64,000 nucleotides of DNA from CAYZWU01 sp964482235 (GCA_964482235.1 CAYZWU010000009.1:98481-162480), one strand, 5' to 3'; shown: positions 42,866-52,816, numbered from the stretch's first letter. A program made the numbers and translations. Notes: generated by a model from the letters alone, not told the origin.

Positions 42866-43848
42866 CTCTTTGCACCTGCCTTCCTCTCCTGCCGGGAGAG
42901 CACGACCAGAGCGCTCGCCCGGCTCCTCACCTCGACGGCTTCCGAACGTGCGGGAAGAAAGAATGAATCGCCTGCCTGGAACGGGCACTCCTCATCGGCT
43001 GATCGGATGACACCGCTGCCCTTCAGGAACGTGGCCAGCGAGTAGATTTCGCCCGGGGCGGGGAGCGTACCGGTTCTGTCGATCGAAAGCCGATTCATGG
43101 AGAAGTAGGGGCAGCTCACCAGTGTGCCGTCGCCTTCTTCGGACCGGATGGAGCTTTCCGCAGGTTTGAACCGGACCACGGCTTGCTCCGCTTCAGATAG
43201 ATGCACCTGGCGGGGGCGTCCCCAGTCGTAGATGCGAAAGGTCGTGTCCGAGTCCTGCTGAACCTCGAGAAGAACCACGTTCTCGCCGATCGCGTGGATC
43301 AGGCCGGCGGGGATGAAGGTGAAATCCCCTTCCCGGACCGGGACGGACAGGAGCCTTTCCGTCATCTCCCCGGGCGGGGGATTCGATGCGGCCAGACGGA
43401 AGAATCCGTCCCTGTCGATCGTATCGTTCAGGCCTGCGTAGATCCGCGCCCCGGGTGTCGAGTCGAGATAATACCAGCACTCGGTCTTGCCGGAGTCGAG
43501 CTTCATGTCGCGAGCAAGATCATCATCGGGATGAACCTGCACAGAGAGCTTCTCGGCGGAATCGATGATCTTCACCAGGAGAGCGGGCTCCACGCCGTCG
43601 CCGAGCAGCGATGGAAGCAGGGCCGCCGCCTCGGTCAGGGCCATGCCTTTCAGGGGGCCGCTGGCCGCGCGGGAGGGGTAGTCGTTCCGGAAGCTCAGCA
43701 CCCACCATTCGCCCACAATGGTCCCGGGAGGCGCGCTCCACCCGTAGAGATCATGGACCCTGCTGCCGCCCCAGACACGCTCCACCGGTGTCGGTTCGAG
43801 CTTGAAGGGGAAGCGGACCGCAGTCTTGTCGCCTTGTGCCGGTGCCAT
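42862..43848 (-). CDS. manA: Mannose-6-phosphate isomerase, class I
   Basis: The 328-aa metalloenzyme interconverts mannose-6-P and fructose-6-P for glycan synthesis. Zinc and active-site markers are QVHPDDDLA, ECWYYLDSTPGA and FIPAGLIHAIGENV, followed by EVQQDSDTTFRIYDWGR. The N-terminus VERVWGGSRVHDLYG fits the type. Start ATG at 43848 overlaps the recN stop (TGATG), and its stop overlaps the next start: a tightly coupled recN-manA-rlu run. Confidence 0.93.
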   Translation of the reverse strand: MAPAQGDKTAVRFPFKLEPTPVERVWGGSRVHDLYGWSAPPGTIVGEWWVLSFRNDYPSRAASGPLKGMALTEAAALLPSLLGDGVEPALLVKIIDSAEKLSVQVHPDDDLARDMKLDSGKTECWYYLDSTPGARIYAGLNDTIDRDGFFRLAASNPPPGEMTERLLSVPVREGDFTFIPAGLIHAIGENVVLLEVQQDSDTTFRIYDWGRPRQVHLSEAEQAVVRFKPAESSIRSEEGDGTLVSCPYFSMNRLSIDRTGTLPAPGEIYSLATFLKGSGVIRSADEECPFQAGDSFFLPARSEAVEVRSRASALVVLSRQERKAGAKR

Positions 43849-45545
43849 CAATCCTGTTCCCTTTCCATGTTGAGAATCGTGTATGCTTCCTGCAGGACCT
43901 CGCGGGAAGGGGACGGGCCGGCCAGCATCTCGGCCAGCTCCTGCACGCGATTTTCGTCGTCGAGCCGGCGGACCGCCACCATGGTGGCATCTTCGGCCGT
44001 GCTTTTCTCCACCTTGTGATGGATTTCTCCCATGGCGGCGATGGGGGCGATATGGGTCACGGTGATCACCTGGTGCTCGCGGCTCAGCTTCTTGAGAATC
44101 CGTCCCACGACGAGACCGAGCCGGCTGCCCACGTTCTCGTCGATCTCGTCGAAGACCATGATGGGCGTGCCGCAGTCGCTGCCCACGGAGCTGAGAAGCG
44201 CCAGGAGAATGCGGGAGCGCTCTCCGCCCGAGGCGATCCTGTCCACCCGGCCCGGCTTCATCCCCCTGTTGGTGGCTGCCAGGAAGTCCACGCGGCTCAG
44301 CCCGAGCTTCGTGGCGGAGGCCAGGGCGTTTTCCTCTGGAAGATCGAGCGGTCCGGCCTGGAAGGTCACCTCCTCCATCTGCAGGCTGCCGAGCACGGTG
44401 TTCACCTCACGGGACAGCTTTTGCCCTGCCTTCAGCCTGGCGCGATGGAGCCGGTTCCCAAGATCGAGACAGGCCCTGCTTCGCTCCTCGAGCTGGGCCT
44501 CGATCTCCTCGATGCTGCTCGCCTCCGTCGACATGCCGGCCCGTTCCTCTTCCAGGCGCGCCGTGATATCGAGGAGGTCGGCTTCCGTGGGACCGTACCG
44601 CCTGAGCATCGTGTGAATCTGATCGAGACGCTGCTCCACCTGCTCGAGCCGGTCGGGATCGGCATTCAGCTCTCCCAGGAGATCGCGCAGGTTGAAGGCC
44701 GCCTCCTCGACCGACTCCACGGCTTTTCCCAGCGCCTCGATCGAACGGGCCACACGGCTGCTTGAAGCGAGATCGAGGGATTCGATGGAGCGGAGGATCT
44801 CGCCGAGCCTGTCGGCCAGGGCGCTATCGCCCTCGTAGAGGTCGTTGCCGGCTCGTTCAGCGACTTCCCTGATCCTGTGCAGGTTGCTCAGGAGACGATG
44901 CTCCTCCTCCAGCCTGACCGTTTCACCGGCAATGATCGCGAGGCCGTGGAGCTCGTCGAGCTGGAAGGTGATCAGATCGAGGCGTTCGCGGCGATCCGCT
45001 GCGCCGGATCTCAGGGCGTCGAGACGCTCCCTCAGCAGCTTTGCCTCGTGCAGGGCAAGGGAGTAGTCGTTCCTGGTCTTTTCGCAGCCACCGTACCTGT
45101 CGAGGATGTCGGTGCGCGTTTCGGGCTGGCTCAGGATTGAAAGCCCTTCCTGACCGGCGATCTCCATCAGCGGTTCCATCACACTGCGGAACGACTGGAG
45201 CGTGACGGCTCGGCCGTTCAGGTAGCAGCGGTTCTCGCCGGATGCGTCCAGGAGACGCAGCGCGACGAGCTCGCCGTTCTCGTCGGCCGCCAGGGGCGCG
45301 GCCTCGTTGATCACCGGTTCGAGAAGTTCGGGATCGATCCGGAAAACCCCTTCCACGACGGAGCGCCCGCCCCACGGACCGACCAGATCGAGAGCCGCCC
45401 TCTCGCCGGAAAGGAGCTTGAGGGCCTTGACGAGAATCGACTTTCCCGCACCGGAGGCACCGCTGACCACGTTCATGCCGGGAGAGAAGGATATTCTCTC
45501 CTTCCTGATGATCACGAAGTTCTCGATCTGGAGCTCAAGCAGCAT
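43848..45545 (-). CDS. recN: DNA repair protein RecN
   Basis: RecN is an SMC-like ATPase of double-strand break repair. The 565-aa product has Walker A GASGAGKSILV, a long coiled coil (about residues 155-350), the ABC signature IASGGERSRILLALL, and Walker B MVFDEIDENVG near the end. The start MLLELQIENFVIIRKERISF matches the family. The open frame extends 59 codons upstream but with unrelated residues and no site. It follows the flgM-like gene after a 214-bp gap. Confidence 0.95.
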   Translation of the reverse strand: MLLELQIENFVIIRKERISFSPGMNVVSGASGAGKSILVKALKLLSGERAALDLVGPWGGRSVVEGVFRIDPELLEPVINEAAPLAADENGELVALRLLDASGENRCYLNGRAVTLQSFRSVMEPLMEIAGQEGLSILSQPETRTDILDRYGGCEKTRNDYSLALHEAKLLRERLDALRSGAADRRERLDLITFQLDELHGLAIIAGETVRLEEEHRLLSNLHRIREVAERAGNDLYEGDSALADRLGEILRSIESLDLASSSRVARSIEALGKAVESVEEAAFNLRDLLGELNADPDRLEQVEQRLDQIHTMLRRYGPTEADLLDITARLEEERAGMSTEASSIEEIEAQLEERSRACLDLGNRLHRARLKAGQKLSREVNTVLGSLQMEEVTFQAGPLDLPEENALASATKLGLSRVDFLAATNRGMKPGRVDRIASGGERSRILLALLSSVGSDCGTPIMVFDEIDENVGSRLGLVVGRILKKLSREHQVITVTHIAPIAAMGEIHHKVEKSTAEDATMVAVRRLDDENRVQELAEMLAGPSPSREVLQEAYTILNMEREQD

Positions 45546-45759
45546 GTGGTTCAGACCTGGTATCGTTCGCAGGATTTCTATCCGGACAGTCGGCTTCTCT
45601 TGGAGGCCCGCTGCTTCGGAGAGATAACAGGAGGCCTGTGCGGCCGCAAGAAAAAAGAGGTCCGTGCTGCGTGTGGAATGCGGGTTTGGATTCCCCGGAG
45701 GGGGCAGGATCGCCCGGAGCATGGTCGGCTCGACTGGAGTCCCAGCCGGCGGGGTTCGA

Positions 45760-45942
45760 TCAATACACGATCTCGTCGATCAGCTGTTCGATGGCGGCTT
45801 CCAGCTTCTCTTCCGTTATGTAGGTGCCCTTGTCGATGATCCGCTTGATCAATCGGATCCTCTCTTCTCGTGACATTCCTGCTTTCGTGGGAGGGAAGAG
45901 AATCTTCCCTTCCGGCTGAGTCGTCCGTTTGGTTCGTGTCAC
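45760..45942 (-). CDS. FlgM-like small anti-sigma factor
   Basis: The 60-aa protein has a disordered basic N-terminus and a C-terminal helix pattern (SREERIRLIKRIIDKGTYIT then EKLEAAIEQLIDEIVY) that closely resembles the sigma28-binding end of FlgM. FlgM holds back the flagellar sigma factor. The start is GTG at 45942 with GGGGG 8 nt upstream. It lies between rsmD and recN rather than in a flagellar operon, and only the sequence resemblance supports the call. A sigma28-like box lies in its upstream gap. Confidence 0.6.
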   Translation of the reverse strand: MTRTKRTTQPEGKILFPPTKAGMSREERIRLIKRIIDKGTYITEEKLEAAIEQLIDEIVY

Positions 45943-45990
45943 CGTTGTTTCCCCCAGATGCGTTTTCTTATTCCCCTTCGCGGAATATCA

Positions 45991-46017
45991 TATCGGTTTG
46001 TATTTATATTATCTTTA
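45991..46017 (-). promoter_or_regulatory. Possible sigma28-type promoter of the flgM-like gene
   Basis: On the minus strand TAAA (46017-46014) and CCGATA (45996-45991) are 17 bp apart; the sigma28 consensus TAAAGTTT-N11-GCCGATAA has 16. TATGAT overlaps it (45993-45988) and could be a sigma70 -10. It stands about 50 bp before the GTG start. Confidence 0.35.
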
Positions 46018-46110
46018 GCGGACAAAACAGGGGAATTCGATCCGGGCGAGAAATAGAGGGCGAGAAAAACAAATATAGAGCTCAAGCCCTGTTGCGGCGG
46101 TCGGGGCCGA

Positions 46111-46701
46111 TCAGGCCCCGTTCTCGTAAAAGGCGAGACGAACAGAGCCTTGGCTTCGTTCCTTCTGGAGCTGGAAGCTCTCGAGCCGGCGGGGTGATTC
46201 CTGCCGGCCGCGTAGCTGGAAGACGAGCATCGCTTCCTCGGCTGCGGCTCCCTGTTCCAATATCATGCTGATGAGCGGTTCCATGTCGACCGAGGTTCCG
46301 GGGTCGGAAAATCGGAAGGGAGGATCGAGGAAGATGAGATCAAAGGGGGAGAAGGGGGTGTCAGGGAACCGGGAGAGGGTCAGGAGATTGATCGGGAAGA
46401 TCTCGGTATCCCTTTCACACTTGAGGTTTACGATGTTTTTTTTCAGCACCTCCAGGGCTGGCCGGTGATACTCGAAGAAGCAGCATCGTGACGCGCCTCG
46501 GCTCAGTGCCTCGAGCCCGAGCGAACCGGTGCCTGAAAAAAGATCGAGAACGTTTGAATCGTCGATCCAGGGGCGGATGATATTGAAGAGCGTCTCCCTC
46601 TGAGAGCCCTGCATGGGCCGCGTGAGCCGGTCCGTGGGAGCGAAGAGGTTGAACCCTCTGAACCTACCTCCTGTGATCCTGAAGCGCGGGCGGCGGCTCA
46701 T
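46111..46701 (-). CDS. rsmD: 16S rRNA (guanine-N2) methyltransferase RsmD
   Basis: The 196-aa SAM-dependent enzyme methylates G966 of 16S rRNA (E. coli numbering). It shows RITGGRFRGFNL, RETLFNIIRPWI, the SAM loop VLDLFSGTGSLGLEALSRGA and the catalytic LIFLDPPFRF. Length is normal. It is the first gene of the minus-strand run leading to flgM-like, recN, manA and rlu. Confidence 0.95.
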   Translation of the reverse strand: MSRRPRFRITGGRFRGFNLFAPTDRLTRPMQGSQRETLFNIIRPWIDDSNVLDLFSGTGSLGLEALSRGASRCCFFEYHRPALEVLKKNIVNLKCERDTEIFPINLLTLSRFPDTPFSPFDLIFLDPPFRFSDPGTSVDMEPLISMILEQGAAAEEAMLVFQLRGRQESPRRLESFQLQKERSQGSVRLAFYENGA

Positions 46702-46790
46702 AACATGACTTCCTGACTTGTAAAAGGTTACAATGAGACCTTGACCAGGCTATTACTGTTTGAAGAGAATCGAAAGCCGACCTCAGGTGA

Positions 46791-46817
46791 TTGGCGACTT
46801 TGTTCGATTTCTATAAT
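46791..46817 (+). promoter_or_regulatory. Possible promoter of the FHA-VWA gene
   Basis: TTGGCG (46791-46796) and an exact TATAAT (46812-46817) are 15 bp apart, about 72 bp before the ATG. A second exact TATAAT lies at 46830-46835. The ATG at 46889 has no visible Shine-Dalgarno site. Confidence 0.4.
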
Positions 46818-46888
46818 ACTGCCATGTATTATAATAGGCCTCGGTCTGATGGAGATCGCCTGAAACTGAAATCCCGTTTCATCTTATC

Positions 46889-48763
46889 ATGCAAAAAATT
46901 CGACTTCGTACAATTCGGTTGACGATCGGCGGCGACGAACGAAACCAGTTCGAGGTTCGTCAGGGTGAGATCGTTACCCTGGGGCGGGATCCGGGCTGCA
47001 CGATTCAGATCAACCATCAGTCCGTCTCTCCAGTTCACTGCCGTCTCGAATACAAGCATGACGACTTCCTGCTCGTGGACCTCGATTCTGCCGAGGGCAT
47101 CTTCTGCAACGGCAAGCGGCAGAAGTATGCCATGCTTCACGACCGGACGGAATTCCAGCTCGGCGATATCCGGATCACCAGCGTTGAAGGGGTCATCGAA
47201 GTCAGCCAGGAGGAGCTCTCCCGGATCACCATGGGGGAGGTCTCTCCACCGCTCAAGGGATACAAGGAGAAAAAAGCCGGGAGAGAGGAGATTCCCTTCT
47301 GGCTGCGTTTCCTCTGGATGGGGAAGGAGTCGGCCCGGGTTGCTCCACCCTTCGCCCTTTCCTTCGTGCTGCACCTGATCGTCCTCGTGTTCGTTTTCGA
47401 TATCCCTTTCCTGCAGTTTCCGCAAGCATGGCTCGATAATATCCGGCTCGACATGAAGCCGCCCCCCGACCAGGTCGTCCTTCAGGAGGAACCGGTTCCT
47501 CCCCTGCCGGAGCTCGAGCCGCCGGAAGATCCCCTCGATAACCCGATGGAGAACGACGACCCCTTCGACTTCGACGATCGGAAGAGGCTTTCCAACCCGG
47601 TCGTGGATCTTGATCGCAAGATCGACATCATCGGGATCGGGGCGGGAGGCTCTTACGGCTCAGGCCCCAGCGGCGGCATGTCAACCGGTTTCCGAAAGCG
47701 AAGAACGGGAGATTTCGCCAAGTTCCGAGACGAGCTCGACTGCTTCGGCATGGATGTGGCCTTCGTCGTCGACTCCACATCCAGCATGGCGCGTTTCCTC
47801 ACCGAAGCCAAGATCATGATGACGGGCCTGATCTCGGACCTCTTCGAGGCGATACCGAATATCAGGGTGTCCATCGTGGCCTACAGGGACAGCAGCGACG
47901 AATACCTCCTGAAGACGCAGGAGTTGAGCAACGACAGGTATCAGATCCTCTACTTCCTCGACACCCTCAGGGCCGACGGCGGCGGCGATCCCGACGAGGC
48001 CATCTACGCGGGCCTGAACCGCGCCATCACCCACCTTTCGTGGCGGCCGAAGGCGAGGAAGGTCGTGATCCTGCTCGGCGACTCCGGGTACAAGCGACAG
48101 GACGAGTCGGACATCGACAGGCTGCTGAAGGACTACAAGCACGACGGCGGCGTGGTCAACACGATCTACGTGGGCGACGTCGATCCCGACACCTACACCG
48201 AGCAGGTGGTGCTCGAGAAGTTCCGCCGGATGGCGAAGCACACGGGAGGAGAGTGCGTGCTTCTCTCCGAGTACGATCGGCTGGTGCGCATCCTGATCCG
48301 CGTCTCCTTCCCCGATCGCTACGAGGCCAACATGGCCGATCTGATCAAGAGCACCAGGATGCGGGTCGAGGCGAGGCGGGGGCGCCACCTGATAGCGCGC
48401 AAGATCAAGGAGAAGAACTGGGCCTGGCTCGTTCACGAGCTCAAGGAGAGGATTCCCGTTCATCCTGATATCGTCGATGCGCTCCTTTTGCCCGAGGCGC
48501 GCACGAGCCTTACCGGCCTGGTCGAATATCTCCGTTCCGATACGGTGCCCCACGAAACGAAGTGGGCCGTCCTCTTTATCCTGAACAGGACCAACATGCT
48601 GCCGCCCGATGTCCAGTACGATCCCAGCAGCCCTTCGCTCGATCAGAGGAAGCAGCTTCGCAGGATCAACCAGTATGTCGTGCGGATCAGCCGGAAAAAG
48701 CCGCCTTCCGTGCCTGTCAAGAATGTCCGCGATTCCTCGGCATCGATCCGGGACTCGCGCTGA
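46889..48763 (+). CDS. FHA - TM - von Willebrand A protein
   Basis: This 624-aa protein has an N-terminal FHA domain (about residues 1-105, LGRDPGCTIQINHQSVSPVH as the phosphopeptide-binding turn). Next are a single TM helix (about 155-175), a Pro/Glu-rich stretch like a TonB linker (PPPDQVVLQEEPVPPLPELE), and a VWA domain (about 285-470) with MIDAS DSTSS (FVVDSTSSMARF). A helical C-terminus of about 120 residues ends it. The cytoplasmic FHA would read phosphothreonine while the VWA binds a partner outside. It stands 36 bp before a giant lipoprotein gene, suggesting one transcript. No kinase is in the window. Confidence 0.8.
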   Translation: MQKIRLRTIRLTIGGDERNQFEVRQGEIVTLGRDPGCTIQINHQSVSPVHCRLEYKHDDFLLVDLDSAEGIFCNGKRQKYAMLHDRTEFQLGDIRITSVEGVIEVSQEELSRITMGEVSPPLKGYKEKKAGREEIPFWLRFLWMGKESARVAPPFALSFVLHLIVLVFVFDIPFLQFPQAWLDNIRLDMKPPPDQVVLQEEPVPPLPELEPPEDPLDNPMENDDPFDFDDRKRLSNPVVDLDRKIDIIGIGAGGSYGSGPSGGMSTGFRKRRTGDFAKFRDELDCFGMDVAFVVDSTSSMARFLTEAKIMMTGLISDLFEAIPNIRVSIVAYRDSSDEYLLKTQELSNDRYQILYFLDTLRADGGGDPDEAIYAGLNRAITHLSWRPKARKVVILLGDSGYKRQDESDIDRLLKDYKHDGGVVNTIYVGDVDPDTYTEQVVLEKFRRMAKHTGGECVLLSEYDRLVRILIRVSFPDRYEANMADLIKSTRMRVEARRGRHLIARKIKEKNWAWLVHELKERIPVHPDIVDALLLPEARTSLTGLVEYLRSDTVPHETKWAVLFILNRTNMLPPDVQYDPSSPSLDQRKQLRRINQYVVRISRKKPPSVPVKNVRDSSASIRDSR

Positions 48764-48799
48764 CGCGGTCCGTGCCCGCGGATCCAGAAGGTATTTGAA

Positions 48800-51700
48800 A
48801 TGAAGAAAACAGCCGTCTTCTTCGGCCTGAGCCCGACAGGCCTGCCCAGGATGACATTCGGCGCTCTCTCTCGAGGGGCAGCCGTCATGGCTTTTCTCCT
48901 CCTGCTCGGCGGCTGCGGCGGGGGTGGCGGCGGGAGCGGTTCCACGGGCTTCAGCATGCCGGGGGGAGACAATATCGCTCTCATGGCGATCACTTTCCCT
49001 CTGGTCATCGAGGAGATCGACAACGCCCCCGCCACACCGCCGGAAGAGGCGCCGTTGAGCCAGCAGGTCGTTTTTGTCTTTTCCGGCGCTCCCCAGGGCA
49101 ATCCGGGATACAAGTCGCTTCAGATCTACGCCGACGTGAATGCCGGGTACGACGGTCCCGAGGTGGTGCTCGACAAGGAAAGAAACATCGTGCCGGCGCG
49201 GGGGACGTGGGAGAAGAGGGGCAGCATCGTTGTCTTCACCCCCTACTATCCCACCCTGCCGATCGATCTCAGCCGGAACGCCCCGATAGAAGCCGTGCCC
49301 GGCCTTCTGCCCGACATGGAATACACGGTCTATGTGCCTCTCCACTCGGGGGACACGATCGCCAATCTCGTGGCCATTCATCCGAAAGTGGTCAACCCCG
49401 TCGATTTCACCACGATCTCTTCGGAGTTCCCGAACTTCTACTACCGGAACCATCCCGACGATCCGCCGCAGGTGACTGTCACGGTGCCTGCGGACGGCGA
49501 GATCGATGTTTCCGTGAACACCCTCTGCGGCTCGATTCCCGGGTTCCCGGCCGAGATGGAATTTTCCGTCTCCTTCGATCAGCCTCTCCTCTCCTCGAGC
49601 GAGAACATCGAGGGAGACGACCTCGACGAGGACGGAGTCCTTGACCGGAACATCTTCTTCCTCTTTCCCGATCCTGTCGCCTTTGCCGCTCTCGATGCCT
49701 TCGCCGGGAACGATCCCGCCATCGTGACCATCGACCGGAAGACGGGCGAGGCGGTTCTCCTTGGGATCACGGCCCTTTCCTACGATCCGCAGACCACCGT
49801 AGGCCTGAAGAGCATCGTCATGGACAGAGCGGGGCTCATGCTCGGCACGACGGGAGACTACCTCTTCAGCGTGGACTACAGGGATCTTCTGCAGACCGGC
49901 TACTGCTCGGTGGTGCTGCCGCGCAGTCACGGCGGCTACACCGACGTGCGCGGTCTGGCCCTGGCGCCGGACGGCGTTCTCTACGCGGTCGATGCCTCGA
50001 CGGGGCATCTTCTCACCGTTGAAGAGGCAACGGGAAACGCGGCCTTGCAGGTGGATCTGGGGATGCCCTACGGGGTCTGGACCGACCTGGCGATTCGTGC
50101 CGACGGAACGATCTACGGCATGGCAGTGCTCGACTCGGGCCAGCCGGCGGCCCTCTCGTCGCTCTGCCGGATCGATCCCGTTACCGGCGGGACCGCGCTT
50201 CTCCATTCCGCGGCCGAGGATTACACCTCGATCGGCATGGCCGGCTTCCAGCGTCTGTCGCTCTATTCCTCGCCTGCGCTCAGGGTCGACCTTTTCGACC
50301 TCGAGACCTCGCAGATCGATCCCCTGGGGTCGGTGGGGGTCAGCGGAGCCTCTCTCTCGAGCGGCGCTCCCTTGAATATCTGGAACCGCCTGAACGAGCT
50401 CGGCTCCGAGGCGTCGCTCACAGACAACTCCTTCGAGGGTGCGACGGTATCGCTCGAGCCATCGGGTGTTCTGCCGTTCGGCGAACGGATGGAGATCCTC
50501 GTGCGCCGGGGGCTGTCCAGCATCAGCCTCGGCAGCCTGGTGCTGAACGAGGGCGCCCACGCGATGGAAGCCGACTGCGTGGCCGCCTTCATCACCTTCG
50601 ATCCCGGCCCCGATCCGGTGGAGGACGTCTTCACCGAGGAATTCGACGACACGGAGTGGGAAGCGACGAGCGCCGAGTACGGCGAGGAATCGCTGCCGCG
50701 GGCGAACTGGAACGTGCAGGACGTTGACGGCGAGCTTCCTTACTACGAGAACCTCCTGGCCACCTACGGCCTGACCGGAGGGGGCGGCCTCGGCGTCTTC
50801 AAGCCGCTGGGGATCTATCCCACTGTGATTCTCGATACGAACTACCAGTCTCTGCCGCTCTATGACGGATCCACCCCCGACGTGATCGAGCAGACGGTGG
50901 TGACTGGCGGCGTCTTCCACTTCAGCAGCATCGTCATTCCCGAGAACGTGACCGTGGTGGGAATCGGTTCCAATCCACTCGTGCTCACGGCCACCGAGAC
51001 GATCGAGATCGCAGGGACGATCGACGTCTCCGGCATGGACGGCATGGATGACATGACCTTCGATTCGGCCTTCACTCCCACACCGGGCGGCAAGGGCGGT
51101 CCCGGCGGCGGACGCGGCGGCATGAGCAATCCCTCGGTTCCGAAGAACTTCAAGCTGCTGACCGAGCTGAGATCGCCGAAGGGAGGCGAGGATGGCTGGG
51201 GATACTCCAACCTGGCGCAGTCCGGCGGCAGGGGCGGAGAGAGCGGCGCCAGGGGCACCGAGGTGAAGTGGCAGAGCGGCTCTGCGGACAAGTACTCCCG
51301 CGGTGCCGGCGGGGGCGGCGGCACATTTCTCGCCGAGGGAGGGAAAGGGTATCACGGCAAGGGGATGTACGGAGCCGATCCCGAGAGCCCGAACCGATAC
51401 TTCGTGCGCGGCACCTGGTGGTTCTACGACGGGCATCCCGATCCGGTCTACGGCGTGAACTACTATGAAACCGACGATCCTCCGGGCGGGGATCCCGGCG
51501 ATGCCTTGTTCAGCGACGGAGACCCGGGCAACGATTTCATCGGCCCGGGAGGCGAGGTCCCCTTTCTGAGAGGCGGCCAGGGCGGCGGCGGGGGAGGCTC
51601 CCGCCTCGATAGCATGAATCCCGATACGATAGCCCAGGCCCAGATGTGGTTTCCCCCCGTGGATCGGAGCGCTTATGACTCCAAGGGCGGCGGCGGAGGC

Positions 51701-52816
51701 GGGGCGGGCGGAGGCCTCGGCCTGCTGGCCCTGGACCGGATCGTCATCAGGTCCACGGCATCGATCCAAGCCAGGGGAGGGCGCGGCGGCGGCGGCGAGG
51801 TGATCGGGCACGCCAACTTCGGCGGTGCCGGCGGCGGAGGAAGCGGCGGCGCCGTGATCGTCAACTCGGCGGCGGGGGTCACCGTCGAAAGCGGCGCCGT
51901 GATCGATGTGTCCGGCGGCTGGCCCGGTGATGCGAAGGAGCTCACAAAGTACGATTTCGGCAACCTCAGGCACAACCTCTGCCTCAATCCCAATTCGAGC
52001 GGCCAGTATCTGGAGAAGCACAGGAAGCTATTCTGTTCCTGGAGCGAAGGTGATGGAGGCTACGGCGGGCACGGGATCGTTCAACTCCAGGTGCCGCCGC
52101 CCGTCGAGGACAACCTTCTCTACGAGCCGGAGTCGATCCTTGCGGAAGTCTGTATCATCGACTGGAATGTCGACCCGAACTGCACGGGAAACGATCCGAT
52201 CTACAACCCCCACTGCGGCTGCAGCAGTACAGGGATCGACGGCTGCGCCGAGATCTACTACCACTACCTGACCAATTACGATGAATACGACAACCCTTCC
52301 CTGCCGCTTTCTTTGGGGACGGACGGTCCGTTGATCGATCCCTTCAAGACGCCCACAACGCTGGGACCGAAGTCGTACGGCCTGTCGCGCTGGATCGACA
52401 CGGGGCAGGTGATCCACCGCGATGCGGTGGGCAGCATGCCGGCGCCGTTCTACCAGGATTTCATCGGCATTCTCTCGGACGGCACGGTCTACACGGAGAA
52501 CGGCTACATCCCCAATCCGGATCAGAACGACATCCGGGTCGACGCCCCCGATCTCTACATGGCCAACTACATCCCCGATGAGAACAGGGTGAGCATCGTC
52601 TTCCAGGGAGCCGACGCCTTGATCCCCGGTTCCGGAATCCCCGATCCTTCCACGATCGTTCCCGGACCCGGCGAGTGGACGGCGGACCTGAACCAGCTGG
52701 CCGGCAAGCAGTTCATCCGGTTCAGCATCTGTCTCGACACGGCCGTCAACGTCCCTCTCACGCCGAGCAATCCGAAGCCGCAGGTCAACCATGTTCAGAT
52801 CCGAGTTCAGTACTGA
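48800..52816 (+). CDS. Giant Gly-rich lipoprotein
   Basis: The 1338-aa lipoprotein has a long N-terminal leader ending LLLLGGC, the lipid-modified Cys being followed by a run of Gly/Ser (GGGGGGSGS). Exterior segments include an Ig-like/Big_5-like N-terminal part (about residues 85-250), a WD- or sugar-binding-like middle (about 315-620) and a Gly-rich block (about 760-1060) with GGKGGPGGGRGG-type units. A Cys-rich stretch near 1140 (CTGNDPIYNPHCGCSS) and a beta-rich end follow. I do not recognise the whole. Its 3' end overlaps the next gene by 26 bp. Confidence 0.7.
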   Translation: MKKTAVFFGLSPTGLPRMTFGALSRGAAVMAFLLLLGGCGGGGGGSGSTGFSMPGGDNIALMAITFPLVIEEIDNAPATPPEEAPLSQQVVFVFSGAPQGNPGYKSLQIYADVNAGYDGPEVVLDKERNIVPARGTWEKRGSIVVFTPYYPTLPIDLSRNAPIEAVPGLLPDMEYTVYVPLHSGDTIANLVAIHPKVVNPVDFTTISSEFPNFYYRNHPDDPPQVTVTVPADGEIDVSVNTLCGSIPGFPAEMEFSVSFDQPLLSSSENIEGDDLDEDGVLDRNIFFLFPDPVAFAALDAFAGNDPAIVTIDRKTGEAVLLGITALSYDPQTTVGLKSIVMDRAGLMLGTTGDYLFSVDYRDLLQTGYCSVVLPRSHGGYTDVRGLALAPDGVLYAVDASTGHLLTVEEATGNAALQVDLGMPYGVWTDLAIRADGTIYGMAVLDSGQPAALSSLCRIDPVTGGTALLHSAAEDYTSIGMAGFQRLSLYSSPALRVDLFDLETSQIDPLGSVGVSGASLSSGAPLNIWNRLNELGSEASLTDNSFEGATVSLEPSGVLPFGERMEILVRRGLSSISLGSLVLNEGAHAMEADCVAAFITFDPGPDPVEDVFTEEFDDTEWEATSAEYGEESLPRANWNVQDVDGELPYYENLLATYGLTGGGGLGVFKPLGIYPTVILDTNYQSLPLYDGSTPDVIEQTVVTGGVFHFSSIVIPENVTVVGIGSNPLVLTATETIEIAGTIDVSGMDGMDDMTFDSAFTPTPGGKGGPGGGRGGMSNPSVPKNFKLLTELRSPKGGEDGWGYSNLAQSGGRGGESGARGTEVKWQSGSADKYSRGAGGGGGTFLAEGGKGYHGKGMYGADPESPNRYFVRGTWWFYDGHPDPVYGVNYYETDDPPGGDPGDALFSDGDPGNDFIGPGGEVPFLRGGQGGGGGGSRLDSMNPDTIAQAQMWFPPVDRSAYDSKGGGGGGAGGGLGLLALDRIVIRSTASIQARGGRGGGGEVIGHANFGGAGGGGSGGAVIVNSAAGVTVESGAVIDVSGGWPGDAKELTKYDFGNLRHNLCLNPNSSGQYLEKHRKLFCSWSEGDGGYGGHGIVQLQVPPPVEDNLLYEPESILAEVCIIDWNVDPNCTGNDPIYNPHCGCSSTGIDGCAEIYYHYLTNYDEYDNPSLPLSLGTDGPLIDPFKTPTTLGPKSYGLSRWIDTGQVIHRDAVGSMPAPFYQDFIGILSDGTVYTENGYIPNPDQNDIRVDAPDLYMANYIPDENRVSIVFQGADALIPGSGIPDPSTIVPGPGEWTADLNQLAGKQFIRFSICLDTAVNVPLTPSNPKPQVNHVQIRVQY

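Noticed and set aside
47681..52021. A minus-strand open frame of about 1446 codons opposite the FHA-VWA and giant lipoprotein genes
   Set aside because: It is antisense to genes with clear domains and signals. Long antisense frames are expected at this GC and codon bias, and its Val/Arg/His-rich text shows no domain.
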